The translations under genes and the position numbers were made by a program. A stretch of 64,000 nt of DNA from contig NZ_JASNFN010000018.1 of the NCBI RefSeq assembly GCF_030731085.1, forward strand, positions 1 through 64,000. The letters run 5' to 3'. Each line of letters starts with the position of its first letter. The stretch's first letter is position 1. Below the pieces are notes generated by a model. It had not been told where the DNA came from, made no database searches, and worked only from the letters and a program-made list of their open reading frames with translations. The DNA is from Blastococcus carthaginiensis. Lineage in GTDB: Bacteria > Actinomycetota > Actinomycetes > Mycobacteriales > Geodermatophilaceae. This document shows positions 1 through 8,676 of the stretch, one piece after another.

Positions 1-118
1 CGGATGAACGCCACACCACGACCCTAGGCCGACCCCGTTAGTGCGTGAACCACGCACCAAGACGACGCGTAGTCGCAGGTCAGCGCCGAGCAGTCGGAAC
101 GATCACGCTGCAGTGAGC

Positions 119-1133
119 CAAGTCAGGTCCGACGAGGGCGAGCCTGAGCTGAGGAATCTCGGTGGGCTCTCCACGGCCACCGCGGGGGTCATCCTGCGCA
201 AGCTGATCGCGCTGGCCGAGCTCGGCGGTGACGTCTTCTTCGGCGAGCCGGAGTTCGAGCCCACCGACGTCCTGCGCACCACCGAGGACGGCCGCGGCGT
301 CGTCACCGCGGGGGAGCTGACCGCCGTCCAGGACCCGGCCGGCGCTGTTCTCGACCTTCCTCATGTGGCTGCTCGCCGAGCTGTTCGAGGAGCTGCCCGA
401 GGTCGGCGACCTCGACAAGCCCAAGCTGGTGTTCTTCTTCGACGAGGCGTACCTGCTGTTCACCAACGCGAGCAAGGCGTTCCTGGAGTCGGTGACCCAG
501 ACCGTGCGGCTGATCCGCTCGAAGGGCGTCGGGATCTTCTTCGTCACGCAGAACCCCACCGACGTGCTCAACGCCGTCCTCCGGCAGCTGGGCAACCGGG
601 TGCAGCACGCGCTGCGGACCTTCACCCCCGAGGACGCCACGGCGCTGCGGAAGATGGTCTCCACCTTTCCCCGGACGGAGGACTACGACCTCGAGGAGCT
701 GCTCACCGGCCTCGGCATCGGCGAGGCGGCGGTGACGGTGTTGTCCGACCGGGCCACCCCCACGCCGGTCGCCTGGACCATGCTGCGGGCGCCGCGCTCG
801 CTGATGGCGCCCATCGAGCCGGCCGCGATGGCCGAGGCGGTGGCGCGCTCACCGCTGCAGGCGAAGTACGGGCAGCCGGTGGACCGCGACTCCGCGTACG
901 AGCGGCTCGCCGCCCGGGTCGCCCCACCGCCCGGTCCGGTCGACACCGGACCGGGCCCCGCTCAGCCACCGGTGCCCGGCCGGCGCGCGTCCCCTGACCC
1001 CGAGCCGGAGGAGAGCGGCCTGAGCCGGGTGCTGGAGTCGCCGGTCTTCCGCTCGTTCGCCCGGTCGGTCGCGTCCGCGCTCGGCCGCGGGCTCACCCGC
1101 GGCCTGTTCGGGACGCGGCGCCGCCGCCGCTGA
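119..1133 (+). pseudogene. HerA-type helicase / DUF853 ATPase, truncated and frameshifted
   Basis: This is the C-terminal part of a DUF853 (HerA-like, FtsK-fold) ATPase. Similarity starts near SDEGEPEL at about 128; the N-terminal nucleotide-binding part with Walker A is absent, and the first ~118 bases look unrelated. The reading frame that carries GGLSTATAG and GDVFFGEPEF must shift by one base at about 332-337, where an extra C sits in a GGACCC run, to continue into FSTFLMWLLAELFEELPEVG and the Walker-B-like KLVFFFDEAYLLF. After the shift the frame stays open to the native-looking arginine-rich C-terminus and stops at 1131-1133. The family identity rests on recognised phrases and is fairly firm. 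Truncation plus frameshift means no functional product is expected. Whether the 5' loss is an old deletion or a rearrangement joint cannot be decided here. Confidence 0.8.
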
Positions 1134-1152
1134 CTCCGGCGAGCGCTCGGGT

Positions 1153-1373
1153 CAGCCGTCGACGTAGCGGTCGCGCTCGACGACGAAGACCCGGTGGCGG
1201 TGTTGGCGTCGACGAACTCCGGCAGCAGCAGGATGCGCACCGTCACGGTCACGCAGACCGAAAACTCCTCCCCCGCACCAACGCCGGTGAATAACCCCCG
1301 GCGGCGTCGCAGCCCGCTCCCGCCGGCGCGTACGCCACCCGCAGGTCGGCCAGGTCCACCGACGGGTCAGCCG
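1153..1373 (-). pseudogene. TadE-like pilus protein remnant, copy 1
   Basis: On the minus strand this segment encodes, in broken frames, a peptide with VDLADLRVAYAP, GAGCDAAGG, and then the C-terminal FVVERDRYVDG followed by a stop. This is the C-terminal half of a TadE/Flp-pilus-assembly-like protein. It is nearly identical in DNA to the copy at 3529-3750, about 2376 bases away. Compared with that copy it has lost one base near 1281. Both copies appear to lack one G at the equivalent of about 1189, which breaks the frame between NTATG and VFVVERDRY. The remnant has no start and no N-terminal membrane segment, so it is dead. Confidence 0.65.
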
Positions 1374-1615
1374 CCGTGATCCGAGGCGCCGACGGCCTGG
1401 TCAGCGTGACGTGGCCGCGGCCCCAAAGTCTCGCCGGCGACGTCCGGTGAACCAGATCCTCGGTCGCGCGTCGGCCATGACCTGCCGCCGGACACAAGAG
1501 CGCGAGAATGACGGGCGGCCGACCAGCCGACGGAGTCGCCGACCATCGGCGCCGTTCTGGTTCCACGCTGCCACGTGGTGCTGAGGCTTCCGACGACCGC
1601 AAGGGAGCGGACGCG

Positions 1616-2128
1616 ATGGAAATGATCGTCGCGCTGATCGGACTGTTCGGGGTCATCCTGACGGCATTGGTCAGCTTCATGACCACGTGGCGTTGGGGCT
1701 CCCTTCCGCGTCGCATGTCGGAGATCGTGGCGCTGGCCAAGGACATGCCCCAGGAGCGAAGCCGACCATTGGATCAGCTCCTCGACGACGACATCGCCGA
1801 GTACGTCGCCCATGAGCGCCGGCGGCGTGAAGAGATCGACAGCGAGCGACTCGTGCTGGTCATCCGCCTGAGCTGGGTCATACGGATGAGCTTGGGCGCG
1901 TGGCTCATCGCCGCCCTCGTGCGCGCCTTCCTCTTCCCCAGGCTGGGACTGCAGGAGGGCGACTCCGCGGTCAACTGGCTGGGCGGCATCGCTGGCGTAC
2001 TTGCGGGTACGGCGATCGTCGCGGCCCTTCTCCTGTTCATGCGACGCCGGTGGCGGAAGCAGAGGAGGGCAGCCGGGAGAGGGACCGGGGCGACACCTCC
2101 CAGGAACCCACCATCTGACCGTCCGTGA
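1616..2128 (+). CDS. small hypothetical membrane protein
   Basis: A 170-aa protein that I do not recognise. The start at 1616 follows a good ribosome binding site (AAGGGAG, 8-9 bases upstream); an in-frame upstream start at 1508 would add 36 low-complexity residues and lacks a site. Three hydrophobic stretches are visible: residues about 3-24, 75-96 and 105-128. The segment between the first and second is hydrophilic and charged (VAHERRRREE), and the tail is basic and proline-rich, so the ends are probably cytoplasmic. It stands alone between pseudogene fragments. Its codon use and GC content match a real actinobacterial gene, but a role cannot be assigned. Confidence 0.6.
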   Translation: MEMIVALIGLFGVILTALVSFMTTWRWGSLPRRMSEIVALAKDMPQERSRPLDQLLDDDIAEYVAHERRRREEIDSERLVLVIRLSWVIRMSLGAWLIAALVRAFLFPRLGLQEGDSAVNWLGGIAGVLAGTAIVAALLLFMRRRWRKQRRAAGRGTGATPPRNPPSDRP

Positions 2129-2522
2129 GGTGACTGGGGGGCACCGATCTCCCGGGTCGATCGGTACACGGGTAGCGCATGCCGGCGCAGCCGCGAGGTC
2201 GGGCCCTGCCACTGGTGGACGTCTCAGGCCAACTGGGCTCAGGAGACCTACGGATTCCGTGCACGGACTTCGGCGGCGGCTGCCGTGCCGTCCGGACCAA
2301 CCGACACCCACGTGCTCGAGTTCGGGCAGGTCACGCAGCGCCGGAAGGACGTCCAGGACAGCGGGTTCGGACCTTCGCGTGCAGGCCGCCATGACCGGAT
2401 GTCGGCGGTGGCCCTGACCGCGTCGGCCCGAGCTTGCGTGCAGAGCTGAAGAGCAGAAGTCGCCTTCCCAGGCGACATGGCACCGGGTCCGCGAGTTGGT
2501 GCCACAACCCAGGCGTCGACTG
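2129..2522. other. intergenic stretch, nothing recognised
   Basis: About 390 bases between the end of the small membrane protein and the 3' end of the minus-strand gene that follows. Short open frames exist on both strands, but none has a ribosome binding site, a recognisable domain or convincing codon bias. No clear terminator hairpin was seen. It probably belongs to the rearranged zone that also holds the pilus gene remnants. Confidence 0.4.
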
Positions 2523-3002
2523 TCAGGAGTAGAACTCGCAGCCGACAGCAGCGATCTCGATCCGGTGCATGGGATCTTCTTCTCCCTCGGCCTGCAGGCC
2601 GTAGTTCAAGTTGAGCGAGACCCCGATCCCGCTGAGCGCTTCGGGGCTTCCCGGGATCGTCAGTCGTCTGCTCGCCCATGTGGACGAGGACCAGCCGAGG
2701 GGTTCCTCAGCGGTTCCACCCGGTTCGTGAGCGGCGATCCGCCGCTCACCGTCGTACACGTGCACCTTCTCGATCCAGCTGTCGTAGTAGGTGCGGAATC
2801 GCACGCGTACGGCAGTCGGATTGAGACGCCCCCCGTCCGGGACGATGACCGGAGTCGGGATGGCGTAATGGATCCACAGCGTCGTACCTGCATCCGCCTC
2901 GATGCGGGCATAGAAACCGGCCAGCCAGGTCCGTCTCACGCGGTCGGGGTGTTCGACGGCGACCGCGTGGCCGTGAGTCCACGTGACGTGGGAGAGGGGC
3001 AT
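2523..3002 (-). CDS. hypothetical protein, DUF6623-like beta-sandwich
   Basis: A 159-aa protein on the minus strand. The sequence has MPLSHVTWTHGHAVAVE, WIHYAIPTPVIV, VRVRFRT, VHVYDGERRIA and a closing IEIAAVGCEFYS. This pattern of short beta strands with repeated 'hydrophobic-x-hydrophobic' stretches resembles a family of small actinobacterial and proteobacterial proteins of unknown function that I associate with DUF6623. No signal peptide or membrane segment is visible, so it is probably cytoplasmic. A plus-strand frame over the same bases (2496-3062) is less protein-like and is taken as the shadow. The start at 3002 has only a weak ribosome binding site. The family name is from memory and should be treated as tentative. 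Confidence 0.6.
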   Translation of the reverse strand: MPLSHVTWTHGHAVAVEHPDRVRRTWLAGFYARIEADAGTTLWIHYAIPTPVIVPDGGRLNPTAVRVRFRTYYDSWIEKVHVYDGERRIAAHEPGGTAEEPLGWSSSTWASRRLTIPGSPEALSGIGVSLNLNYGLQAEGEEDPMHRIEIAAVGCEFYS

Positions 3003-3528
3003 GGCGCACCACCGTTACCGGAAGCAGTAGTCAGGGTTCCGCATGCGAGGGAAGAATGGTAGGAGTGGACGCAGGAGGGCACAAGGTGCGGCGACCGCGA
3101 GTGCTGAGACGTCGTCGATCTTCAGCCCTAAGCCGGTGAACCGAGGCTGAACGCCGTCTGCGCGCGACTGATCGAGGCCACTGCCTGAACCACACCGGCG
3201 AATCCAGGGGCGCAGGTCTTCAGGACCGGGTCATCCCCGGCCCCGGCGGACACCTCGGTCATGTCACCGGGGTGACGTCAGTCGATCTCGGGCCGCAGAG
3301 CGGCTCGAACGGGAGCACGAGGACCCGGCCGGGCGGCTCCCCGACGGATCTCTGTGCAAGATCCACGGCGATCAGCCGGTGCCAGTACCGGAATCACTGA
3401 ACTCGAACACCTGCTTCGCCCGGCCAAGCGGTGGTCGAGGGTGCCACGCTCGTGCATCGCCCCGGACATGACGGTGGTCATCGCGTCACCGAAGGCAGCG
3501 CTGAGCCGCATCGAGGCGGTGCCGGGGG
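3003..3528. other. intergenic stretch without a recognisable gene
   Basis: About 525 bases upstream of the DUF6623-like gene, running to the second TadE remnant. Minus-strand frames give FGDAMTTVMSGAMHERGTLDH, which looks protein-like but which I cannot place; it may be the tail of another broken gene. A 20-base stretch at 3270-3288 (GGGGTGACGTCA plus seven more bases) recurs with one mismatch at 5003-5022. Confidence 0.35.
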
Positions 3529-3899
3529 CAGCCGTCGACGTAGCGGTCGCGCTCGACGACGAAGACCCGGTGGCGGTGTTGGCGTCGACGAACTCCGGCA
3601 GCAGCGGGATGCGCACCATCACGGTCACGCAGACCGAAAACTCCTCCCCCGGCACCAGCGCCGGCGAGCAGCCCCCGGCGGCGTCGCAGCCCGCACCCGT
3701 CGGCGCGTAAGCCAGCCGCAGGTCGGCCAGGTCCACCGACTGGTCGGCCACCGCCAGCTGCGCGGCCCGCAGCGTCCGCTCGTGCCCGGTCACCGGATCC
3801 GGAGCGGTGCCCATCGCCCGCCCGGCCTCCCGCGCCGCGGCCTGCATGGCGAACACCCCGCGCTGCACAGCCGAGAACCCCGCGACGACGTAGACGGGC
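3529..3899 (-). pseudogene. TadE-like pilus protein remnant, copy 2
   Basis: The minus strand reads VYVVAGFSAVQRGVFAMQAA, then HERTLRAAQLAV, VDLADLRLAYAP, GAGCDAAGG, EEFSVCVTV and PLLPEFVDANTATG. This is a TadE/TadG-like pseudopilin-associated protein of the Flp/Tad pilus. The N-terminal leader and first residues of the membrane helix are missing where the sequence joins foreign DNA near 3900-3955. At about 3565 a single missing G breaks the frame before FVVERDRYVDG, and the stop present in copy 1 has changed to a sense codon. A truncated GtrA gene and a truncated cpaF lie just upstream on the same strand. Confidence 0.65.
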
Positions 3900-3953
3900 C
3901 CTCATCCCGTCTGGTGGACACGCTGAATCCAGGCTGAGCCTGGAGGAAGCGAG

Positions 3954-4224
3954 ATGATCGGGAGGTCAGCCGGCGGTGCAGTTCGTTGGCGACGGCGGTC
4001 GAGACGACGACGCCCCCGAGGTTGGCCGCCTGGTCGCCCAGGCCGGCCAGGAACAGGAACAGCCCCAGGTAGACGAGGTTGGCCGAGCCACCGACGAGCA
4101 CGAACCGGGCGAACTGCGCCGGCGTCCGGTCGCTCCGCAGCCACGCTGCGACCGGCACGGGCCGGACCTCGATGCCGATGTCCGCCCGGGGAAGCGGGGA
4201 GCGCTCGAGGACCGCTGCTGCCAT
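3954..4224 (-). pseudogene. GtrA-like membrane protein, C-terminally truncated
   Basis: Starting at 4224, the minus strand encodes a GtrA-family N-terminus: a short cytoplasmic leader, then FARFVLVGGSANLVYLGLFL, a second helix around AANLGGVVVSTAVANELHRR, and then an abrupt change at LTSRSS near 3957. GtrA proteins normally have four helices in about 130-150 residues and are linked to polyprenyl-phosphate sugar export. Only the first two helices remain here. The open frame runs on into unrelated sequence and the antisense of the TadE remnant until 3790. The joint at 3905-3955 contains a purine-rich GGAGGAAGCGAGATG that could be the edge of a lost mobile element, but this is only a suspicion. 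Confidence 0.65.
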
Positions 4225-4479
4225 GCCTCGAGCATTCGCGCTCCGACCCTCCCGTCACATCGGGGAGGACCCTGGCCGGACCCTGATTCCGGTGCCCTGA
4301 TACCCGACCGGATGCGGGAGCCGGTGGTGAGGCGCGACGCTTTTGAGCGGCCGCACGGCAGGCTTCGGACGGCGCTCGCCGCCCGGGGGACCGGGGATAC
4401 CGACCGCGCCGGGCGCGAGGACGACGCAGCAGTCGGCACCCCTACCACCGACAACCCAACGGAGGCCTGCGAGCCGGGT

Positions 4480-4941
4480 CCTCACGGGGATGACCACGTG
4501 CAGCCGGGAGCCGTCGGGCATCATCGCGTCGACGAACGGGGTCGACATGTCGATCCGTCGACCTGAGGTGCGCAGCATCCGCTCGACCAGGTCGGCCAGT
4601 TCCCCCGGCGCCAGGATCGTGGTGGTCAGCTCGCTGCGCCCCCGCCGGGCGACGAACACCCGGCCGGGCTCGTTGACCCAGATCTCCTCGACCTCCGGGT
4701 CGTCCAGGTAGCGCTGCAGCGGCCCGAACCCGGCCACCCGGTCCAGCACGTCCCGCACCACGGACTCGACGTCGCCGATCGGCGGCAGCGCCGAGGTCAG
4801 CGACCGCTCGGAGTAGTCGGCGACGACGTCGCGCACCAGCAGCCGCACCGGGCCCGGATCGGTGAACGGGTCCAGCCCACGCCGGCGGATCAGCTCGCGG
4901 ACCTCACCGTCCACGACGTCCAGAGCAGTCGGCACGCCCAT
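4480..4941 (-). pseudogene. cpaF: CpaF/TadA pilus secretion ATPase, N-terminal fragment
   Basis: Minus-strand start at 4941. The first ~153 residues match the N-terminal domain of the CpaF/TadA family, the ATPase that powers Flp/Tad pilus assembly: VRDVVADYSERSL, GFGPLQRYLDDPEVEEIWVN, RVFVARRGRSELT and RIDMSTPFVDAMMPDGSRLH. At VVIPVRTRL the family sequence ends, well before the Walker A motif; the remaining ~75 residues to 4255 are unrelated. The ATPase core is therefore missing and the gene is dead. With the TadE remnants it marks a former tad locus that has been deleted and scrambled. Confidence 0.75.
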
Positions 4942-5168
4942 CCCCCGTCGAGCCGCGAGCAGTCGAATCGCCCGGGACTGTAGGGAAACGGATCAGTCCG
5001 ATGGGGTGACGTCAGGCGATCTGTGGACAGACCACGGCCCCATCAGGGCTCGGAACACCCGGCCGGGTGAAAGGAGGATGACGTCACGGAGGGTGGACCC
5101 TCTCCAGGGGGCGAGGCCTCGGGACGCGGCATCGTCCCATGGCTACGCGAAGATCCCCGGCACAGCCG

Positions 5169-7667
5169 TCAGTCGGCCCAGATGCCTCCGTCCACGAGCG
5201 CAATCGCGCTGTCGTAGATGTGGTCGGCACTGTCAGCGGCCGCGATGCGGACGGTGACCGGCTGGCCGGCGGTCACTGGCACCGAACAGGTGAGCGGAAC
5301 CGTGAGGCCATCCATGCTGGTCGAGTAGCCGGCTGCACCGGTCGAGTTGTCCACGTAGTAGTTGGCGTTGGTGTGGTCGTTGACGGTGTTCACGGCCACC
5401 GGTAACCCCGTGCCGGGAACCGTCGCACAGTTGACACCATCAACGAACACTCCCATGACGTCGTTGAAGGAACTGCCGACGTACTCCGGGTATTCCTCGC
5501 TGGCGAACACGTAACGCACGTGGAGCGTGTCGCCGGTCGGGACGAGTGTCACCTCGTAGTAGGCGGCGTCGTAGGTCGGTTGTCCGGCCATCTGGCTGAG
5601 CATCTCATCACCCGATCTCCCCAGATCGGTGCTCGCAAACTGTCCCGGGGTGCCAATTGCGGAAGCCACCAGCCCGGTGCTCAGCACCCACGTCTTCTCT
5701 CCGGGGGCAAATCCATCCACGTGCCCCCACTGAGTAGGGAGCCCACCGATGGAGTCGGTGACCTCTGTGACACCGCTGCCCAGCAGGGTGCTCCCAGGGT
5801 CGACGGCCGGCGCATCGGCGCAGCCGTCGGGCAGGTCCCAGGGAGACCCGGAATAGGGCCAGGACCCCTGCAGGGCGCTGGGGGCGATGGTCGTGGTCGC
5901 ACTCCAGCTGCCGACCCACGCCTTGGCCGTCACGTAGAGCCCGGCGGAGAACTCTGCCGAGGCGTTCATGCACGTGAGGTACCGGCTGTCCCCTGAGGGA
6001 AAGGCCGGCCCGAACGCCGCATCGATCGGGGAGAACGTCCCCCCGACCCCGGCCACGACACCCGCGTTCGAAGTGCCGGCGCCGGGACCGACGACGACCT
6101 GGCCGCCGATGGTCGAGTCGATACCACCGGTCACCTGTGCGACCGGGACCAGCGGGCCGGCAGAGAACTCACGGCTGCCGCTGAAGGAGGAGCCACCGGA
6201 GACGCCCATCCAGCCGGAGACGCGGACGCCGGCCGTGGCGCTGAAGCCGAGGTTCGACACACTCACCGCTGCATCGACCTCGACCTCGGCGATGGGAGTG
6301 AACGTGAACGAGATGGGCACCGGATAGACCGTCAGCTGCCGCGTGACCTTGGGCAGATGCAGCTCGCAGTCCGCTTCTGCACTGCTTCCCACCGTCATCG
6401 CGCCGGTGACCGTTGCCCGCAGACCCAGGTCGATCGAGGCGCCCGTGGGTATACCCACCCCCAGAACCTCGTACTTGTCGACGGTCGCGCTGAAGTGCCC
6501 CCCCAATGTGATCGACGGTGAGTACTCGAGCGACAACGCGTCGAGGTCCGCGTCGCAGTGAAGGCTCGGAGCGGCCGCTGCCGCCGCAGCTCCCATTGAG
6601 GTTGCTGCGGCCAGACCGCTGGCTGCCGCCGCAGCCTCCCGCTCGGCCGGAGCCAGTGGCCCAGCCTGGCTGGGCAGATCCATGGTGGTGGCAGCCATCC
6701 CTGCCTGCGGATCGTCGTCGGCCGGGAGCGAGTCGGGGATGTCGGGGATGTCGATCGAGTAGTAGTCGAAGGCGTCGCTGAGGCCACCGGCCACCAGGCC
6801 GATCCGCCGCCCGTCCGGGGAGACCGATTGAACCGTCCCGAGGAACCCGCCTTCGAGCGTCTCGGACACCGGCAGGACCACCGCGGATCCTGGCAAGGGC
6901 GTCGGCACCCGGCTGTCGAGAACGACCTCGATCCCGGACCCGGTGGTGATCACGCTGACCACGTCGCCTGCCGTCGCCAGCAGAGTTGTGGGTGACGTGA
7001 CGAAGGCCGCCTCAGGAGAGCCCGCCACCGGTGCTGTGCCGACGACCACGGTCAACGGCTCGGACCATCCGCGTGCGGTCTGGGTCTCCAGTGAGTATGC
7101 GTATCGCCGCCCAGGTTCCAGGCCGGTGTCGACAGCGGTCGTTCCCTGGGTGACCACGACGGTTCCACGACCCTGGTTGGGCTGCGGTGTGCCGTCGAGA
7201 AGGGTGCGGCGAAGCTTGACGGTCGCCCCCGGCGGTGATGTCCAGGTGAGGGATACGCTGGTCTGCTCCACTGCCGTGGCGTGCAGGTCGCGGGCTGCGT
7301 CGGCAGCGGCGAACTCAACAGCGACCTGCGCAGTCTGACCGGCACGGACCGTGACCGTGGGACGCACGGCCCGGCCCGGGTAGACCTGGCCGTCGAAGGT
7401 GACCGTCCGTGGCTCGACGCGGTAGGTGCCGGCCCCGACGGCCAGCGTCACGGTCGTCGACGTGCCGGACGGCGGCTTGGCGGCGATGTACTGCGAGCGC
7501 CCGGCGAGGTTGACGATCGCCGGAACCCCGTCCGGGGCGCTGATGATCACCTCGATGGTCCCCAGCGCACCGGCGCGGGGCGCAGCGGCAGCCGGGAAGA
7601 TGAGCACGCCGACCAATGCCAGCACGGCGACGAGCAGGGTCAACGGGAATTTCACCATCGATGACAT
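5169..7667 (-). CDS. secreted FnIII / choice-of-anchor L domain protein
   Basis: An 832-aa exported protein. It begins with a Sec signal peptide (basic MSSMVKFP, hydrophobic core, cleavage near PAAAAPRA at about residue 28-32). A GGGGGC site precedes the start at 7667; an internal Met at 7658 is an alternative. Residues about 35-125 look like a carboxypeptidase-regulatory or PEGA-type beta domain, about 128-215 a fibronectin type III domain (VSLTWTSPPG), and about 370-610 are a glycine/serine/threonine-rich beta region. The last ~210 residues match the choice-of-anchor L domain (VRYVFASEEYPEYVGSSFND, GVFVDGVNC, VNTVNDHTNANYY), usually found in extracellular or surface proteins. No LPXTG or C-terminal helix is seen, so release or non-covalent attachment is likely. 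It is monocistronic and the function is unknown. Confidence 0.8.
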   Translation of the reverse strand: MSSMVKFPLTLLVAVLALVGVLIFPAAAAPRAGALGTIEVIISAPDGVPAIVNLAGRSQYIAAKPPSGTSTTVTLAVGAGTYRVEPRTVTFDGQVYPGRAVRPTVTVRAGQTAQVAVEFAAADAARDLHATAVEQTSVSLTWTSPPGATVKLRRTLLDGTPQPNQGRGTVVVTQGTTAVDTGLEPGRRYAYSLETQTARGWSEPLTVVVGTAPVAGSPEAAFVTSPTTLLATAGDVVSVITTGSGIEVVLDSRVPTPLPGSAVVLPVSETLEGGFLGTVQSVSPDGRRIGLVAGGLSDAFDYYSIDIPDIPDSLPADDDPQAGMAATTMDLPSQAGPLAPAEREAAAAASGLAAATSMGAAAAAAAPSLHCDADLDALSLEYSPSITLGGHFSATVDKYEVLGVGIPTGASIDLGLRATVTGAMTVGSSAEADCELHLPKVTRQLTVYPVPISFTFTPIAEVEVDAAVSVSNLGFSATAGVRVSGWMGVSGGSSFSGSREFSAGPLVPVAQVTGGIDSTIGGQVVVGPGAGTSNAGVVAGVGGTFSPIDAAFGPAFPSGDSRYLTCMNASAEFSAGLYVTAKAWVGSWSATTTIAPSALQGSWPYSGSPWDLPDGCADAPAVDPGSTLLGSGVTEVTDSIGGLPTQWGHVDGFAPGEKTWVLSTGLVASAIGTPGQFASTDLGRSGDEMLSQMAGQPTYDAAYYEVTLVPTGDTLHVRYVFASEEYPEYVGSSFNDVMGVFVDGVNCATVPGTGLPVAVNTVNDHTNANYYVDNSTGAAGYSTSMDGLTVPLTCSVPVTAGQPVTVRIAAADSADHIYDSAIALVDGGIWAD

Positions 7668-8185
7668 CGGGCCCCCGTGTTCTCACGCTCACCAGCGGCG
7701 GTGGGCGTTGCTGCGAGCAAGCTAGCGGCGGCGCGATGTGCGGGGAATGGTTTCCTACGCCGATGGGCCCGGAATCGATCAGGTCAGTCTCGTCATCGGG
7801 CTGCGGTCCTGACGCCAGCCGACTCCACTCGTCGGCCTGACCGCCGAGGCCGCACCCGCGCAGTTGCCGCCGTAGCGGCGTGGCGTGGGTATGGCCACGC
7901 GCGTCGGCAAGGCGCCTCGCTCCCCCGGACACTCGTGGTCCACCAGGTGACGCACTCGCTAGCGCGGTGATCGACCGGCCAGCTCGACGACGGCGTCGGC
8001 TGGTGCCCACCGCGGCGCGCAGGCTCTCGCCACCATCACCCCGAGACCGATCGCAGCAAGGGCGGGAAGGTCGGGGAGAGTGACACCGCCCGACGGGCCG
8101 AATCCGTGTGGAGGCCGATCTGCGCCGGATCCGTCTTGGCGGCGGCGGTCGCGTCGAGGTCATCGTCGCGCCCCGGTCCTGTCGA
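7668..8185. other. gene-free stretch of about 500 bases
   Basis: Between the start of the secreted FnIII protein and the 3' end of the SnoaL-like gene. It should hold the promoter of the secreted-protein gene at its left side. No frame here has both a ribosome binding site and protein-like sequence, and I recognise no RNA gene or repeat. Confidence 0.4.
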
Positions 8186-8575
8186 TCAACCCGGCCGGCT
8201 CCCGTCGGGCCGCACCAGCACGGTGCCGTGCTCGTCCTCGACGGTGTAGTGGATGGTCTGCGCGCGGATCTTCCCGCCCTCGACGAGGAAGGAGTCGGCG
8301 CCATCGCGGACCCGCACCGGGCCATCGTCCACCGTCCACTCCAGGTAGGCCAGGCGTCCCTCGACCAGCCGGGTGACGTAGTTCCAGCGACCTTCCGGCA
8401 CCTCGTCCATCAGCTGTCGGGCCAGTTCCCGGACGCCCTCGTGACCCCGGAAGGTCCCGCGGCCGCACAGGACGACGACGTCCTCGGCCACGTTGCGCGA
8501 GAGATCGCTCTCCAGGTCGCCGGCCGCGGCCAGCCGGAGATGGTCCTCGAACACCTCGCGGGTCGACCGCCCCAC
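8186..8575 (-). CDS. SnoaL-like / NTF2-fold protein
   Basis: A 129-aa protein of the nuclear transport factor 2 (SnoaL-like) fold: STREVFEDHLRLAAAGDLES at the N-terminus, a buried-core segment NVAEDVVVLCGRGTFRGHEGVREL, then the characteristic beta strands VEGRLAYLEWTVDD, ADSFLVEGGKIRAQTIHYTVED. Members bind small hydrophobic ligands or act as isomerases or cyclases, and many have no assigned reaction. The likely start is the GTG at 8575. It is a single cytoplasmic domain with no neighbours in a clear operon; the hydrolase gene upstream ends 100 bases away. Confidence 0.75.
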   Translation of the reverse strand: MGRSTREVFEDHLRLAAAGDLESDLSRNVAEDVVVLCGRGTFRGHEGVRELARQLMDEVPEGRWNYVTRLVEGRLAYLEWTVDDGPVRVRDGADSFLVEGGKIRAQTIHYTVEDEHGTVLVRPDGSRPG

Positions 8576-8676
8576 CAGATCAGGGACTCGTTCCTCCCCG
8601 GACGCCGGTCAGCGCGCGGTACCCGTGCCCGGGACGTCCTACCCCGCACGCGGGTACGGCGTGGTCACGGCCCGGA

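Noticed and set aside
2496..3062. Plus-strand gene of 188 codons
   Set aside because: The minus-strand frame 2523-3002 has a coherent beta-rich protein with family-like motifs; the plus-strand one does not.
3905..3955. Possible insertion sequence end in the GtrA-TadE junction
   Set aside because: A GGAGGAAGCGAGATG and a GTGGACAC string hint at a mobile element edge, but no transposase fragment or inverted repeat could be shown.
6446..6457. TGGGTATACCCA as a fifth GntR operator
   Set aside because: It lies inside the secreted FnIII gene, encodes Gly-Ile-Pro, and has GC-rich flanks unlike the intergenic sites. GTATAC at 57321 was rejected for the same reason.
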